Assembly (NCBI RefSeq): GCF_000317085.1
Contig: NC_019702.1
Span: 1,828,394-1,892,393, forward strand
Source of the DNA: Synechococcus sp. PCC 7502
GTDB lineage: Bacteria > Cyanobacteriota > Cyanobacteriia > Pseudanabaenales > Pseudanabaenaceae
Direction: 5' to 3'
DNA length: 64,000 nt
Part shown: positions 9,934 through 23,379 of the stretch, piece by piece
Layout: each line of letters begins with the position of its first letter
How positions within the stretch are numbered: position 1 is the first letter of the stretch
Program-made: the position numbers and the translations under genes
Notes under the pieces: generated by a model
The model's input: only the letters and a program-made list of their open reading frames with translations
Databases searched by the model: none
Told to the model about the DNA's origin: nothing

Positions 9934-12378
9934 TTAAGCCTTGCCTCCAGTTGTGTATTCAGAGTCAACTCGGAAACGTTCCACAGACTCTTGTAAGCTC
10001 CGAGCAACACCCACAAGATTTTGAAGTGAAGCAGACACCCTTTGTGACTCCTGAGAAGTCTCTTGGGCTGTAAGCTCAACTGATTGCATTACCTGCGCCA
10101 CAGTTCTTGAGGTTTCGGTTTGCTTGATAGTATCTTCCGTGATTGATCTTACTAATCCATCAATTCTCTGTGACACCTGAATAATATCAACCAGTGATTG
10201 TTTTGCTTGCTCTGCCCGCTTAGTACCATCAATAACCTGTTGTGTACCTTTATCCATAGCCTGCTGCAATGAACCCGTATCACTTTGAATTTGTAGTACG
10301 ATTTTTTCAATTTCCTTAGAAGCCTTAGCTGCTCTATCTGCAAGTTGCCTAACTTCATCTGCAACAATCGCAAACCCCCTGCCAGCATCTCCAGCCCTAG
10401 CAGCCTCAATACTAGAGTTTAATGCTAATAGGTTAGTCCGAGAAGAGATGGCAGAAATAAGTCCTACAATCTTAGAGATTTCCTGAGATGACTCACCCAG
10501 TCGTTTTACCTTACGAGTTGTTTCCGCAACTGTTTCTCTAATATCCAGAATACCTGACACCGTCCTTTCTACAGCCTCTCCACCCTTGAGTGCAGTTTGA
10601 GAAGCCAATTTTGCAACTTGCTCTGCCTCTCTAGCATTTTCTGCCACCCGTTGAATTGACTCCGTCATTACCTGAACTGAATTCAAGGTGACACTTAATT
10701 CTTCGGCTTGACGCAGCGCATCGGAGGATAAACTCCGAGCAAAGCTTTCATTTTCTTTAGAACCCTCGCTAACCTGTCGTGCTGCCAATTTTACCTGTTG
10801 AACAATTTCTCTTAGGTTTTGAATAGTTAAGTTAAATGAATCAGCTACTGCACCTAATACGTCCGCAGTTACCTCTGCCTGTACAGTTAAATCTCCTCTA
10901 GCAGCACCTTCTACATCATCTAGCAATCTAATTACCTGACGCTGTAAGTCTTCTTTTGACTGTTCTTGCTCTTCGGCTTTACGTTGTGCTTCAAGGGTAC
11001 TATTCAATATAGATTGAATCATCTGATTAAAACTAGCTGCCAACTTACCAAACTCATCAGCGGAATAAATTACTGCTCTTGGATTCATATCACCCTTGAT
11101 TACCAATTCAAATTGGGTTTGTAGGTTATCAGTGGTTCGTTTAACTAATCCTAAGGCTCTGAGGCTAATTAAGAGGGTAATTATACTACTGCTTAATCCG
11201 GCTGCTAAAGCCATTGTTAGGCTAAACTTAGTAACCCTAGAGATAACTTCCTGTTTGGGAATAGATGGCTGGTCTTCCTTGGTGATCAAATCAGTAACTG
11301 CAGAAGTCGCCACAAAAGTTATAGCAGAGACCGCCGCCAGACCTGACAGGAAAGAAATAAAGAGTGATTTACTCTTTAGGGGCATATTATCAAAAAAAGA
11401 AAATACACCTTTTTTACCATTATCAATAGGAGCAGAGATTGCAATGGGAGTTTTTGGAGAACCAGTACTTGAACTAAACGTTTTTGATGATTCCTTAATA
11501 TCCAGCTGGTTCTTAGGCAAAGGCTTAGCACCGACATTAAAGCCACTAACCTCTCCACCTGTTACCATCTGGGTAGCTTCAGAGTCATCAAATGCACCAG
11601 GGAAACCAGAAACATCAGATAGGTTGTCAAAGTCGTCAAATTCATTGATAAATACAAGATTATTATCGTCTTTATCAACTGATTGGGCAGTTTTAGGTTC
11701 TGCAATCACTGCTTCAGTAATATCTGAATAGTCAATATCTTGATCAAGATCATACTGATTTGCTTCGTCGAGGGTTAAGCTGTTAAAGGTAAAATCATCG
11801 CTGTTATCAAAGCTATTAAACTCAACCCTAGATTCTCCAGCATAGGTATCCCCAAGTGATGATTCGGCTGCTTCGATCTCAAGCTTAGTAGGGTTAGCCT
11901 GAGAACTAGTGCGAGGACTAGACTGAATACTAGTTGCTTGGGTAATAAATTCATCTTGCCCAAGGGAAAATGGATCGTCAATCTCGTCATCAGGAAAATT
12001 ATCAGCAAATTCATTAAATGCTTGATTAGGCTCTGGAAACTTTTCAGAGTTATCTGAATAAGAGTAAGATGGCTGTTCTTCTGTGTCATCTTCCTCATCT
12101 TGTCTTAGTCTATCTACTGCAGTCTCCATTCCCCAGTTGGCATTTTCGATGATTGCCATATCATTTGTAAGCTGTAGGACTATTTGGTAGTCATCAACTG
12201 CAGATTGGTACTTTTCCAAAACCAAATTAATATGCCCATTGAGTAAGCGATAAGTTGCATTATCAGGTGATTCTTTAACCAACTTTTCTGTCATTGCTGC
12301 CGCATTTTCATAGTCACCTTGCATATATGCTAAAGACGCTTTCTCGTAATCTTTTTGGTTTTGAATGCTAGGTGCCAT
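9934..12378 (-). CDS. Methyl-accepting chemotaxis protein with N-terminal TPR-like region (PilJ/HmpD-like)
   Basis: The 814-residue receptor feeds the CheW/CheA pair encoded next to it. Residues about 10-90 look like tetratricopeptide helices ([19 protein letters not shown]). An acidic low-complexity stretch follows, then two membrane segments at about 337-358 and 380-403, HAMP-like regions, and a C-terminal signalling hairpin with the conserved tip containing [19 protein letters not shown]. Only about 20 residues separate the two membrane segments, so there is no periplasmic ligand domain; any input must come from the cytoplasmic N-terminus or the membrane. It lacks the GAF chromophore domains of PixJ, which argues for a PilJ/HmpD-like protein rather than a blue/green photoreceptor. 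Its start is 91 bp from the stop of the CheW-like gene. Confidence 0.9.
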   Translation of the reverse strand: MAPSIQNQKDYEKASLAYMQGDYENAAAMTEKLVKESPDNATYRLLNGHINLVLEKYQSAVDDYQIVLQLTNDMAIIENANWGMETAVDRLRQDEEDDTEEQPSYSYSDNSEKFPEPNQAFNEFADNFPDDEIDDPFSLGQDEFITQATSIQSSPRTSSQANPTKLEIEAAESSLGDTYAGESRVEFNSFDNSDDFTFNSLTLDEANQYDLDQDIDYSDITEAVIAEPKTAQSVDKDDNNLVFINEFDDFDNLSDVSGFPGAFDDSEATQMVTGGEVSGFNVGAKPLPKNQLDIKESSKTFSSSTGSPKTPIAISAPIDNGKKGVFSFFDNMPLKSKSLFISFLSGLAAVSAITFVATSAVTDLITKEDQPSIPKQEVISRVTKFSLTMALAAGLSSSIITLLISLRALGLVKRTTDNLQTQFELVIKGDMNPRAVIYSADEFGKLAASFNQMIQSILNSTLEAQRKAEEQEQSKEDLQRQVIRLLDDVEGAARGDLTVQAEVTADVLGAVADSFNLTIQNLREIVQQVKLAARQVSEGSKENESFARSLSSDALRQAEELSVTLNSVQVMTESIQRVAENAREAEQVAKLASQTALKGGEAVERTVSGILDIRETVAETTRKVKRLGESSQEISKIVGLISAISSRTNLLALNSSIEAARAGDAGRGFAIVADEVRQLADRAAKASKEIEKIVLQIQSDTGSLQQAMDKGTQQVIDGTKRAEQAKQSLVDIIQVSQRIDGLVRSITEDTIKQTETSRTVAQVMQSVELTAQETSQESQRVSASLQNLVGVARSLQESVERFRVDSEYTTGGKA

Positions 12379-12469
12379 TTACTTTCTCCTGAGTCTCATA
12401 CCTATATACATATTAATTAAAATGCCCGAATTACTATAAGGTGTGTATTAACCATTATTCCCTATTATT

Positions 12470-13015
12470 TTAAGATGCCCAACGTGCTGAGCGTAAAATG
12501 CTAACTTGGTCTAAAAGTTTAAGGGAGTGATTGCCATTATCTATAATCCATTCTCCTTTAATAAAAGGTGCCATGCTGTCAGGGAGAGTTTTAGTAGCTT
12601 TAAGCTCGTCTGGATCAAGCCATGCTATAACTCCAATTTTCTCTATGGCTAAGCCCAGAATTAAACCTTGATCTTCTACAGCAATAATTGAAACATCATT
12701 ACGATCAATGCTAAGAGGGGTTGATTCGCCTAGGAGTTGTCCCAGATCACCAACCCAAACTACTCTACCTCTTAAATTAATTGTGCCTAGAAGCATTGAA
12801 GAAACGTTAGGCATGGGATTAATTCGATCTGGAGAGTATTCCAATACTTCCTTGATTCCTACGGCGGGCAGAGCAAATTCGATACCAGAACCCACAAAAA
12901 ATCGTAAGTGTAACTCTCCTTCTGGAACTTTAACTTCAACTTCTTCTGGAGCCTCAACTTCCTGAAATGGCGGTTTTTGGTCTTGATCGATCTCTAGTTC
13001 TGAATTTTCTACCAT
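12470..13015 (-). CDS. CheW-like scaffold protein (PilI/PixI-like)
   Basis: This 181-residue protein has a single CheW domain: PAVGIKEVLEYSPDRINPMPN, followed by the typical GTINLRGRVVWVGDLG and the later GLAIEKIGVI. It should bridge the methyl-accepting protein and the CheA kinase. About 35 acidic, Pro-rich residues precede the domain. It lies third among the signalling genes, between the CheY-like and receptor genes, in the usual cyanobacterial order G-H-I-J-L. Confidence 0.9.
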   Translation of the reverse strand: MVENSELEIDQDQKPPFQEVEAPEEVEVKVPEGELHLRFFVGSGIEFALPAVGIKEVLEYSPDRINPMPNVSSMLLGTINLRGRVVWVGDLGQLLGESTPLSIDRNDVSIIAVEDQGLILGLAIEKIGVIAWLDPDELKATKTLPDSMAPFIKGEWIIDNGNHSLKLLDQVSILRSARWAS

Positions 13016-13133
13016 AATCTAAAAGTTTTATTGAACGATATTGGATTTGTAGCTATGACTTGAGGGATTTATTGAATAACCACTGCTAATATCTAACAGC
13101 AAGTAAATGATTAAATCAACTCAAATTAACTAT

Positions 13134-13505
13134 TTAGTTTGAATTTCTTAGTAACTTTCTGACTGTACCCACGAGTTCCTGTGGTTGAAATGGCTTAGCT
13201 ATATATGCATTAGCTCCTTGGCGTAATCCCCAATAGCGATCAAACTCTTCTCCTTTTGTCGAACACATAACTACTGGTAGTTCTTTGGTCTTAGGATTAT
13301 CCTTGAGTCGGCGACACAGTTCATAACCATTCATTCGTGGCATAACTATATCTAAAACCACAATATCTGGGCAGTCTTGCTGGATTTGTTCTAATGCTTC
13401 TACCCCATCACTAGCTGAAGTCACATTTAAGCCACTATTTTTTAATAAGGAAGAAATCATTTCTCTTTGAGGTGGACTATCTTCAACTACTAAAACCTTA
13501 CTCAT
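13134..13505 (-). CDS. CheY-like response regulator (PilH/PixH-like)
   Basis: A single receiver domain of 123 residues with no output domain. Phosphate-binding acidic residues lie in VVEDS, the phospho-acceptor is Asp52 in VLDIVMPRMNG, the switch Thr/Ser lies in MCSTKGEE and the conserved Lys in AKPFQP. It is expected to be phosphorylated by the CheA-like kinase of the same operon, and in twitching systems the H-type regulator often acts as a phosphate sink or retraction regulator. It sits 47 bp downstream of the PATAN regulator. Confidence 0.92.
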   Translation of the reverse strand: MSKVLVVEDSPPQREMISSLLKNSGLNVTSASDGVEALEQIQQDCPDIVVLDIVMPRMNGYELCRRLKDNPKTKELPVVMCSTKGEEFDRYWGLRQGANAYIAKPFQPQELVGTVRKLLRNSN

Positions 13506-13552
13506 ATATCTTCTCCCAGATGCTGAGGCTAATTATGCCCAATATTTTAAGT

Positions 13553-14656
13553 TTACTTACTTATTGTAGATTTATTACTACCTAGGTATCTCTCAACCAC
13601 AGTTAAAAGTTCTTTTTCTCGAAACGGTTTAGTTAAATATTCAGTGGCTCCAACCATACGTGCCTTAATCCTGTCAATAAACCCATCCTTACCTGTCAGC
13701 ATAATAATCGGTATTTGTGAAAATGCAACAGATTTTCTAAGCATTGCACATAATTCATAGCCATCTAATTCAGGCATGGTAATATCACAAAAAATTAGAT
13801 TTGGTTTTAGCTGAAAAACTAGGCTTAAGGCTCTAACTGGATTAGAAATTGATGTAACTTGATAGCCATTAGTTTGCAGAATGTACTCTACGGCGCGGCA
13901 AATAGTTATACTGTCATCTATACAAGTGATTCGTAATCCTGCTGAATTGTGTTGGTGATTTGTCGGTAATCCTGCTTGAGAGATAGCTAGATGACCTTGC
14001 TTTACCTCTGTAAAGATTATGGTGGCGATTTCGAGGGAAGTTTGGTTTAAGTAGCGAGCTATTTGTCTGATTGATGTTTTTCCGTCAATCCATTTAAATA
14101 AGCTTTCAGTTAAAGAGTGATTTACTAATAAATTAGGGTTAATAATTTTAGGAAATTGATCAGGGGATTGAATAAATTGATATAGTTGTTTCCACTGTTG
14201 AGTTTGCCTAATTATATCTCCAGAAATTAAATCAAATTTAATGTTTATTAGTTGAGGCGATAGGGCGATCGCCTGATTGAAGGTAAAAGTAGCTTCGGAT
14301 AGGCTTGTTAGATCAGTTAGTACTTCATAAACCATATTGGTAAGAATCTTGATCGCTTGATTAGAAGTAAGTGTACCTGATTCCAGCAAAGCCCATATTT
14401 GTCCGTATTCTAGTAAGTTAAAACTAAAGTTCAATGGGTTTACCTGATTTAAAGCTTGATCAAGTCCTAGGGCTTGTAAGTACTGTCTCAGTCTTTGAGT
14501 TTCAGTGGAAGTAGCATAGACAATATTGCCATTGAGAAAAAATATGAACCAAGAAGTCCCAGTATAAGATTGCACTAGTAGTTCACCAGTACGTTGACCA
14601 AGTTCAATTAACTTGAGAATACTCCATAGGTCTATTTCTTTGAGGGTACCTTGCAT
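13553..14656 (-). CDS. PatA-family response regulator with PATAN domain (PilG/PixG-like)
   Basis: This 367-residue protein begins with a PATAN/DUF4388 region (QGTLKEIDLWSILKLIELGQRTGELLV) and ends with a receiver domain (ITCIDDS, phospho-acceptor in FCDITMPELDG, Lys in TKPFREKE). PatA-type regulators of this architecture head cyanobacterial phototaxis and pilus operons and interact with the pilus extension machinery. Its ATG shares one base with the TGA of the preceding DUF1499 gene (sequence TGATG on the minus strand), so the two are probably translationally coupled. Confidence 0.9.
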   Translation of the reverse strand: MQGTLKEIDLWSILKLIELGQRTGELLVQSYTGTSWFIFFLNGNIVYATSTETQRLRQYLQALGLDQALNQVNPLNFSFNLLEYGQIWALLESGTLTSNQAIKILTNMVYEVLTDLTSLSEATFTFNQAIALSPQLINIKFDLISGDIIRQTQQWKQLYQFIQSPDQFPKIINPNLLVNHSLTESLFKWIDGKTSIRQIARYLNQTSLEIATIIFTEVKQGHLAISQAGLPTNHQHNSAGLRITCIDDSITICRAVEYILQTNGYQVTSISNPVRALSLVFQLKPNLIFCDITMPELDGYELCAMLRKSVAFSQIPIIMLTGKDGFIDRIKARMVGATEYLTKPFREKELLTVVERYLGSNKSTISK

Positions 14657-15144
14657 CAGTTAAGACCATGAAATTTTAATCTAATTTGCTCAATTCGCTG
14701 ACGATTAACACCAAGGTCGGACTCTCCTAGACGTGATGCCGATCGCACCTCAATTAATTGAGTATCAGGACGGAAGTAAAATTCTACATCATCAACAAAT
14801 CCCATGAGTCGGCTGGTAGTTTGAGCATATATGTAATTATCAGTTTGAGCAATAATTTGAGTACGCTTCTGTGATTCTACTAATTGCTTGAGTTTACTGT
14901 AGGCTTCAGGATTAGAAGATTGATACTGAATTGGGGCTATATAGTGCTGTGGGTCGATCGCCTGACTAGATACACAATTGGGACTAGAAGGGCAGGCAGC
15001 TAATTTATTGTCATTGATGCCAAGATTAGTAGGTGTAACTCCAGTTAAGGCAAATAAAGGCTGATCCCCACTTGACCAAAATAGATATAAACAAGCGATT
15101 GCCACTAGAAATAACGAAACTATAGTCAAAGAGATTTTCATCAT
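14656..15144 (-). CDS. DUF1499 family protein with N-terminal membrane anchor
   Basis: The 162-residue product starts with a hydrophobic segment (residues about 3-24, ISLTIVSLFLVAIACLYLFW) that anchors or exports it; an internal Cys at about residue 18 is not in a clear lipobox. The remainder matches DUF1499: LAACPSSPNCVSSQA, then FVDDVEFYFRPD and VRSASRLGESDLGVNRQRIEQIR. The biochemical role of the family is unknown. It is the first gene of the leftward operon, and its stop codon overlaps the start of the PATAN regulator, which ties its expression to the motility genes. A second ATG three bases inside is an equally possible start. Confidence 0.82.
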   Translation of the reverse strand: MMKISLTIVSLFLVAIACLYLFWSSGDQPLFALTGVTPTNLGINDNKLAACPSSPNCVSSQAIDPQHYIAPIQYQSSNPEAYSKLKQLVESQKRTQIIAQTDNYIYAQTTSRLMGFVDDVEFYFRPDTQLIEVRSASRLGESDLGVNRQRIEQIRLKFHGLN

Positions 15145-15362
15145 GTTGAGGTTTGATACTAAGATTAGCCGTATATCCCATAGGAATTTAACTATATCAA
15201 ATTCGCAAGATCAAATTCGTAAGTAGTAGGTCAAGGATATGAAGCACAAGGTAAATTTATCTTAAGTTCTTTAGAAGTTCTTTAGAAGCCTAGTCTAATT
15301 GCCTAGGGTAATGTAAACTAAATTTCAAATTGTTCCCTGTAGATTTAAGTGAAGTAATTTAA

Positions 15363-16196
15363 GTGGCAGAGTCATCCTTAGATAAGCAATATCAGCAGTT
15401 AGATAACCTTTCCACTCCTATTCTAGAACTACAAGGTATTCATAAAAGCTTTGGTAATACAGTAATTCTAAATGGTATTGATCTAAAGATATATGACGGG
15501 GACGCTGTTGCCATAATTGGTCCTTCTGGTACAGGCAAGTCAACAATTTTGAGGATTATCACTGGTTTATTGGCTCCTGATTCGGGTCAGGTTTTGGTAA
15601 ATGGTAAACCTTTGCATAGCATTGCTGGCACAGATGATGATGTTCATATTGGCATGGTATTTCAACAGGCTGCCTTATTTGACTCTTTAACCGTAGAGCA
15701 GAATGTTGGTTTTTCTTTATTTGAACATTCACATCTTTCCCATCGTGAGATTGCAGAGATGGTTCAGCAAAAGTTAGCATTAGTGGGTTTGCCTAATATT
15801 GGCGATCGCTATCCCAGTCAACTTTCAGGAGGAATGCGAAAACGGGTAAGCTTTGCTCGGGCAATTGTGGAAGACGCTACTGAAAAAGCTAAAAAGATTC
15901 TGCTCTACGATGAACCCACCGCAGGACTGGACCCTGTAGCTTCAACCATTATTGAAGATTTGATTCGTTCGTTAAAAACTGAACAACAGGTTTGTGATAG
16001 CTACATAGTCGTTACCCACCAAGAAAGCACTATTCGGCGTACTGCTGATCGAGTCATAATGCTATACGAAGGAAATGTGCGTTGGGAAGGAACTATTGAT
16101 GAAATTGACAGTACAGATGATCCTTATGTGCAACAATTTCTAAGTGGCAGTAAAGATGGTCCAATCCAAATTATAGCTAAGGAGGTACAGGTATAA
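15363..16196 (+). CDS. ABC transporter ATP-binding protein, MlaF-like
   Basis: A 277-residue ABC ATPase with Walker A GPSGTGKST, Q-loop FQQAALFDSL, signature LSGGMRKRVSFARA, Walker B ILLYDEPTAGLDP and H-loop VVTHQ. The FDSLTVEQNVGF and MRKRV features are those of MlaF/Ttg2A ATPases that energise lipid movement between the two membranes of the envelope. The start is GTG at 15363. The stop codon TAA shares its last base with the ATG of the following MCE gene. No MlaE permease gene is adjacent; in cyanobacteria it is often encoded elsewhere. Confidence 0.9.
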   Translation: MAESSLDKQYQQLDNLSTPILELQGIHKSFGNTVILNGIDLKIYDGDAVAIIGPSGTGKSTILRIITGLLAPDSGQVLVNGKPLHSIAGTDDDVHIGMVFQQAALFDSLTVEQNVGFSLFEHSHLSHREIAEMVQQKLALVGLPNIGDRYPSQLSGGMRKRVSFARAIVEDATEKAKKILLYDEPTAGLDPVASTIIEDLIRSLKTEQQVCDSYIVVTHQESTIRRTADRVIMLYEGNVRWEGTIDEIDSTDDPYVQQFLSGSKDGPIQIIAKEVQV

Positions 16197-17383
16197 TGCA
16201 AGCAAAGACTCTAAGAGAAGGCTCCCTCGGAATACTAATTTTAGTGGGGATAGGAGTATTTGGCGCAATTGTTCTATGGCTCAAAGGCTTTAGATTGGGA
16301 GAGACTGGCTTTACCTTTGCGATCAAATTTCCAGATGCCAGTGGACTCGATGTAGGATCAGCAGTGAGGTTTAGAGGCGTTCAGGTTGGTAAGGTACAGA
16401 GTTTAAATGTGCAGAACGATGGGGCAGTAGTAACCGTAGCAATCTCTAACCCCAATCTGATTATCCCTCGACAATCAATTATTGAGACTACTCAAAGTGG
16501 TTTTCTAAGTAGTACGGTCATTGATATTCTGCCTCAATCTGATCTAATGGCTAACAGTAGCAATAATCCTTTAAGTGAAAAGTGTAATAATCAAATAGTT
16601 GTCTGTAGTGGCAAAAGTATTGATGGTGCTGTGGGCGTAAGCTTTACCCGATTATTAAGACAAACATCGGCAGCATTACGGCAGGTCAATGACAGTAAAT
16701 TGATTGAAACTCTAAGCAGTACCCTAAAAAGTACCACTGAAGCCGCAAAAAGTATTAAAAAATTATCTGATCGCGTAACCACAGTCGCCTCAGGAGTGGA
16801 TAAGCAACTTGATCGCTTTGGTGAAACTGCAGGGCAAATTAGTAATGCCGCCGTAAGTGTAGGTAAAACCGCTAATACCGCCGAAAATTTTTTAACATCT
16901 AACCGTGAGAACTTAGCAAGTACTTTACAAAGTATCAGTAACACATCTAAAGAAGCACAGGCTTTATTGGCAAGTGCTAAGCCACTTTTGGCAAACGGAG
17001 AATTTATCGAAAATCTAAAAAAATTATCTGAAAGTGCAGCCGAAACTGCTAACAACCTTCGTATTGCCTCTAAGGAAATTAATAATCCTGAAACTATTGC
17101 CTCCCTCAGAGCTACTCTCGATGCTGCTCGTATCACATTTGCTAATGCTCAAAAAATTTCCAGTGACCTAGATGAACTGACGGGTGATCCTAAGTTTCGT
17201 TCTAACATTCGGACTTTAATTAATGGATTGACTGGTTTAGTATCTTCGGGTTCAACTCTGGGCACAACTTTAGAGTTTGCTGCTCAAAAAACTACTCCTA
17301 ATAAGTCTGATGCGGAAAAATTAGTAACTCCAGAGCAGTTACGAGACAAAAAGATTGCGGCTGAGACTAAATCCGATAAGTAG
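16196..17383 (+). CDS. MCE/MlaD-family lipid transport protein
   Basis: This 395-residue protein has an N-terminal membrane segment (residues about 10-30, GSLGILILVGIGVFGAIVLWL), one MCE domain at about 37-115 (FPDASGLDVGSAVRFRGVQVGKV), and a long helical C-terminal part rich in Ala, Ser and Thr (about 145-340). MCE proteins form rings or tubes that carry phospholipids across the periplasm. Its start is strongly supported: AAGGAGG lies about 10 bases upstream, inside the end of the ATPase gene, and ATG overlaps the ATPase stop by one base. The pair is a minimal Mla-type unit lacking its permease. Confidence 0.9.
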   Translation: MQAKTLREGSLGILILVGIGVFGAIVLWLKGFRLGETGFTFAIKFPDASGLDVGSAVRFRGVQVGKVQSLNVQNDGAVVTVAISNPNLIIPRQSIIETTQSGFLSSTVIDILPQSDLMANSSNNPLSEKCNNQIVVCSGKSIDGAVGVSFTRLLRQTSAALRQVNDSKLIETLSSTLKSTTEAAKSIKKLSDRVTTVASGVDKQLDRFGETAGQISNAAVSVGKTANTAENFLTSNRENLASTLQSISNTSKEAQALLASAKPLLANGEFIENLKKLSESAAETANNLRIASKEINNPETIASLRATLDAARITFANAQKISSDLDELTGDPKFRSNIRTLINGLTGLVSSGSTLGTTLEFAAQKTTPNKSDAEKLVTPEQLRDKKIAAETKSDK

Positions 17384-17442
17384 TGGTTAGACCATAAAGA
17401 TTATCCCCAGAATAGAATATTATTGTCATCCCTTTCCAATCC

Positions 17443-18099
17443 ATGGCGGAAATATATAACCTCAATCCCGAAACACCACAAACTCGCACAGTTAATCAAA
17501 TTGTATCGGAATTACGATCTGGGGCGGTTATGCTTTATCCGACTGATACTGTATATGCGATCGGGTGCGATCTTAACTCTAAATCGGCGGTAAAGAGGGT
17601 TAGGGAGCTTAAAAAAATTTCTAATGATAAACCTTTAACATTTTTATGCCCTTCGTTATCAAATATTGCCATGTACGCACAAGTACATGATGTTGCCTAT
17701 CGATTAATGCGGAGTTTAATCCCTGGTGCTTATACTTTTATTTTACCAGCAACCAAGCTAGTACCAAAGTTGGTGATGAATCCAAAGCGTAAAACAACTG
17801 GAATTAGAGTACCTGATAGCCCTATTTGTTTAGCTTTATTAGAGTCATTGGGAAATCCAGTAATTTCTACATCTGCCAATCTGATTGAGGTAGAAATGGA
17901 TAAATTTGAATCTTTAGATATTTCCAACCCTTCGCAAATTGAACTCTTTGATCATTTTAGTAAGTTAGTAGATGTGATTGTTGATAATGGGCTAGAACCA
18001 AGGTACAAAGTTTCAACTATTTTAGATTTAACTGAAGTTGAACCTAAAATCATCAGACAGGGATTAGGTAAATTACCTGATTATTTGAATATCCATTAA
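17443..18099 (+). CDS. L-threonylcarbamoyladenylate synthase (Sua5/YrdC/TsaC family)
   Basis: A 218-residue YrdC-domain protein: LYPTDTVYAIGCDLNSKSAV with the nucleotide-site Lys/Arg in KRVRELK, NDKPLTFLC, PGAYTFILPA, and STSANL. The enzyme makes threonylcarbamoyl-AMP from Thr, bicarbonate and ATP, the precursor of t6A37 on ANN-decoding tRNAs. It lacks the extra C-terminal Sua5 domain, so it is TsaC-like in architecture. It ends just before the bidirectional hairpin that separates it from the oppositely transcribed rRNA operon. Confidence 0.88.
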   Translation: MAEIYNLNPETPQTRTVNQIVSELRSGAVMLYPTDTVYAIGCDLNSKSAVKRVRELKKISNDKPLTFLCPSLSNIAMYAQVHDVAYRLMRSLIPGAYTFILPATKLVPKLVMNPKRKTTGIRVPDSPICLALLESLGNPVISTSANLIEVEMDKFESLDISNPSQIELFDHFSKLVDVIVDNGLEPRYKVSTILDLTEVEPKIIRQGLGKLPDYLNIH

Positions 18100-18120
18100 G
18101 TCTACAAAAGGAAAAACAGA

Positions 18121-18150
18121 AAAGAGGTAGTTATGTTTTACTACCTCTTT
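18121..18150. terminator. Bidirectional terminator between the tsaC-like gene and the rRNA operon
   Basis: A perfect 10-bp inverted repeat (AAAGAGGTAG with CTACCTCTTT, 10-base loop) is followed by T residues on both strands. It lies 21 bp past the tsaC-like stop and 14 bp past the 3' end of 5S rRNA, so it can end transcription from both sides. Confidence 0.85.
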
Positions 18151-18164
18151 TCGTTAAATATTAA

Positions 18165-18283
18165 GCTTGGCACCGAGCTATTTTCCCATAGAGCTACCCC
18201 TAAAGTATCTTCACCGTAACAGCATTTCACACCTGAGTTCGGGATGGATCAGAGTGGTTCTACTGCACCATAAGCACCAAGCA
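18165..18283 (-). rRNA. rrf: 5S ribosomal RNA
   Basis: The minus strand starts TGCTTGGTGCTTATGGTG and ends GGTGCCAAGCTT, so the terminal stem pairs, and contains the universally conserved CCGAACTCAGG loop. The length of about 119 nt is normal. It is the last gene of the rRNA operon. Ends are accurate to a few bases. Confidence 0.93.
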
Positions 18284-18369
18284 AATCACTAAGGCTTAAT
18301 TTACCCAAAACCTTAAAAGCTGCACAGTAATAGTCATGTAAATTAAATGTATTAGCTAACAATTATTGA

Positions 18370-21187
<2,818 letters not shown>

Positions 21188-21389
21188 CAATTTGCTTTGT
21201 TCGCTTTACATTGATATCTACTTGCTTGTTTTCATTTTGTTCTTTCTAGTTACCCAGAAAAGAACTTTTTGAAAAGTTACTTTTGACTATTACTATGCAG
21301 TTTTCAAGGTTCTGACTGGAATTTTCCAGCAGTCTGTCTTGTTTTCACAAGATTAGTTGCTGTACATTTTACTATTGCCTATGTTTCAG

Positions 21390-21462
21390 TGGAGGTAAGC
21401 GGACTCGAACCGCTGACATCCTGCGTGCAAAGCAGGCGCTCTACCAACTGAGCCATACCCCC
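21390..21462 (-). tRNA. tRNA-Ala (anticodon TGC)
   Basis: A 73-nt cloverleaf on the minus strand begins GGGGGTATGGCTCAG, carries the anticodon loop CTTTGCACG (anticodon TGC) and the T-loop GGTTCGAGTCC, and ends TACCTCCA. CCA is not encoded. It lies in the 16S-23S spacer, the usual place. Confidence 0.97.
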
Positions 21463-21494
21463 TTTAAGAAGTTTTATGTCTATCACTTCTTTAG

Positions 21495-21568
21495 TGGGCC
21501 ATCCTGGACTCGAACCAGGGACCTCACGGTTATCAGCCGTGCGCTCTAACCAGCTGAGCTAATAGCCC
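21495..21568 (-). tRNA. tRNA-Ile (anticodon GAT)
   Basis: A 74-nt cloverleaf on the minus strand begins GGGCTATTAGCTCAGCTGG, has the anticodon loop CTGATAACC (anticodon GAT) and the T-arm GGTTCGAGTCC, and ends GATGGCCCA. It precedes tRNA-Ala in the 16S-23S spacer. The spacer just after 16S holds a D1-type helix beginning GACCTACTTC, as in other cyanobacteria. Confidence 0.97.
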
Positions 21569-21687
21569 TCTTGTTAGTTGAACTAGACATAGTTTGAAAG
21601 CTTTGCTGTTGACTTCGACCGACCTTGGGATTGCTTACTACTGACTTATTACTGTATTGTTTCGGTCTAGTAGAAGTAGGTCTCCCT

Positions 21688-23172
<1,485 letters not shown>

Positions 23173-23332
23173 GTTGTTGAGTTGAGTTGCTCGTTTTTTG
23201 CGTTTCTTAAACGCTTTTTTGCTTGAATTTCTTCAAATTTTCTTTGACGAAGTTTTCTTGCTTGGCTTTCAAACTATTGAGTTGTCTATGGTTCAGGCGT
23301 TTCGGCTTTTCTTAACCGTTTTGCGCTTATTG

Positions 23333-23361
23333 AATATAACAAAGCTAATCGGCTTTGTCAA
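23333..23361 (-). promoter_or_regulatory. rRNA operon promoter (sigma-70 type)
   Basis: On the minus strand a perfect -35 box TTGACA (23361-23356) and a -10 box TATATT (23338-23333) are separated by exactly 17 bases. Transcription would begin near 23326, giving a 16S leader of about 150 nt. It directly follows the stop of the upstream DUF3181 gene. Confidence 0.85.
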
Positions 23362-23379
23362 CTCTTTGGCTAATTGTTT

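Noticed and set aside
16591-17136. A 181-codon minus-strand frame inside the MCE gene
   Set aside because: It lies opposite the helical part of a well-supported gene with its own ribosome site, and its sequence is the Leu/Ala/Ser-rich complement of that region.
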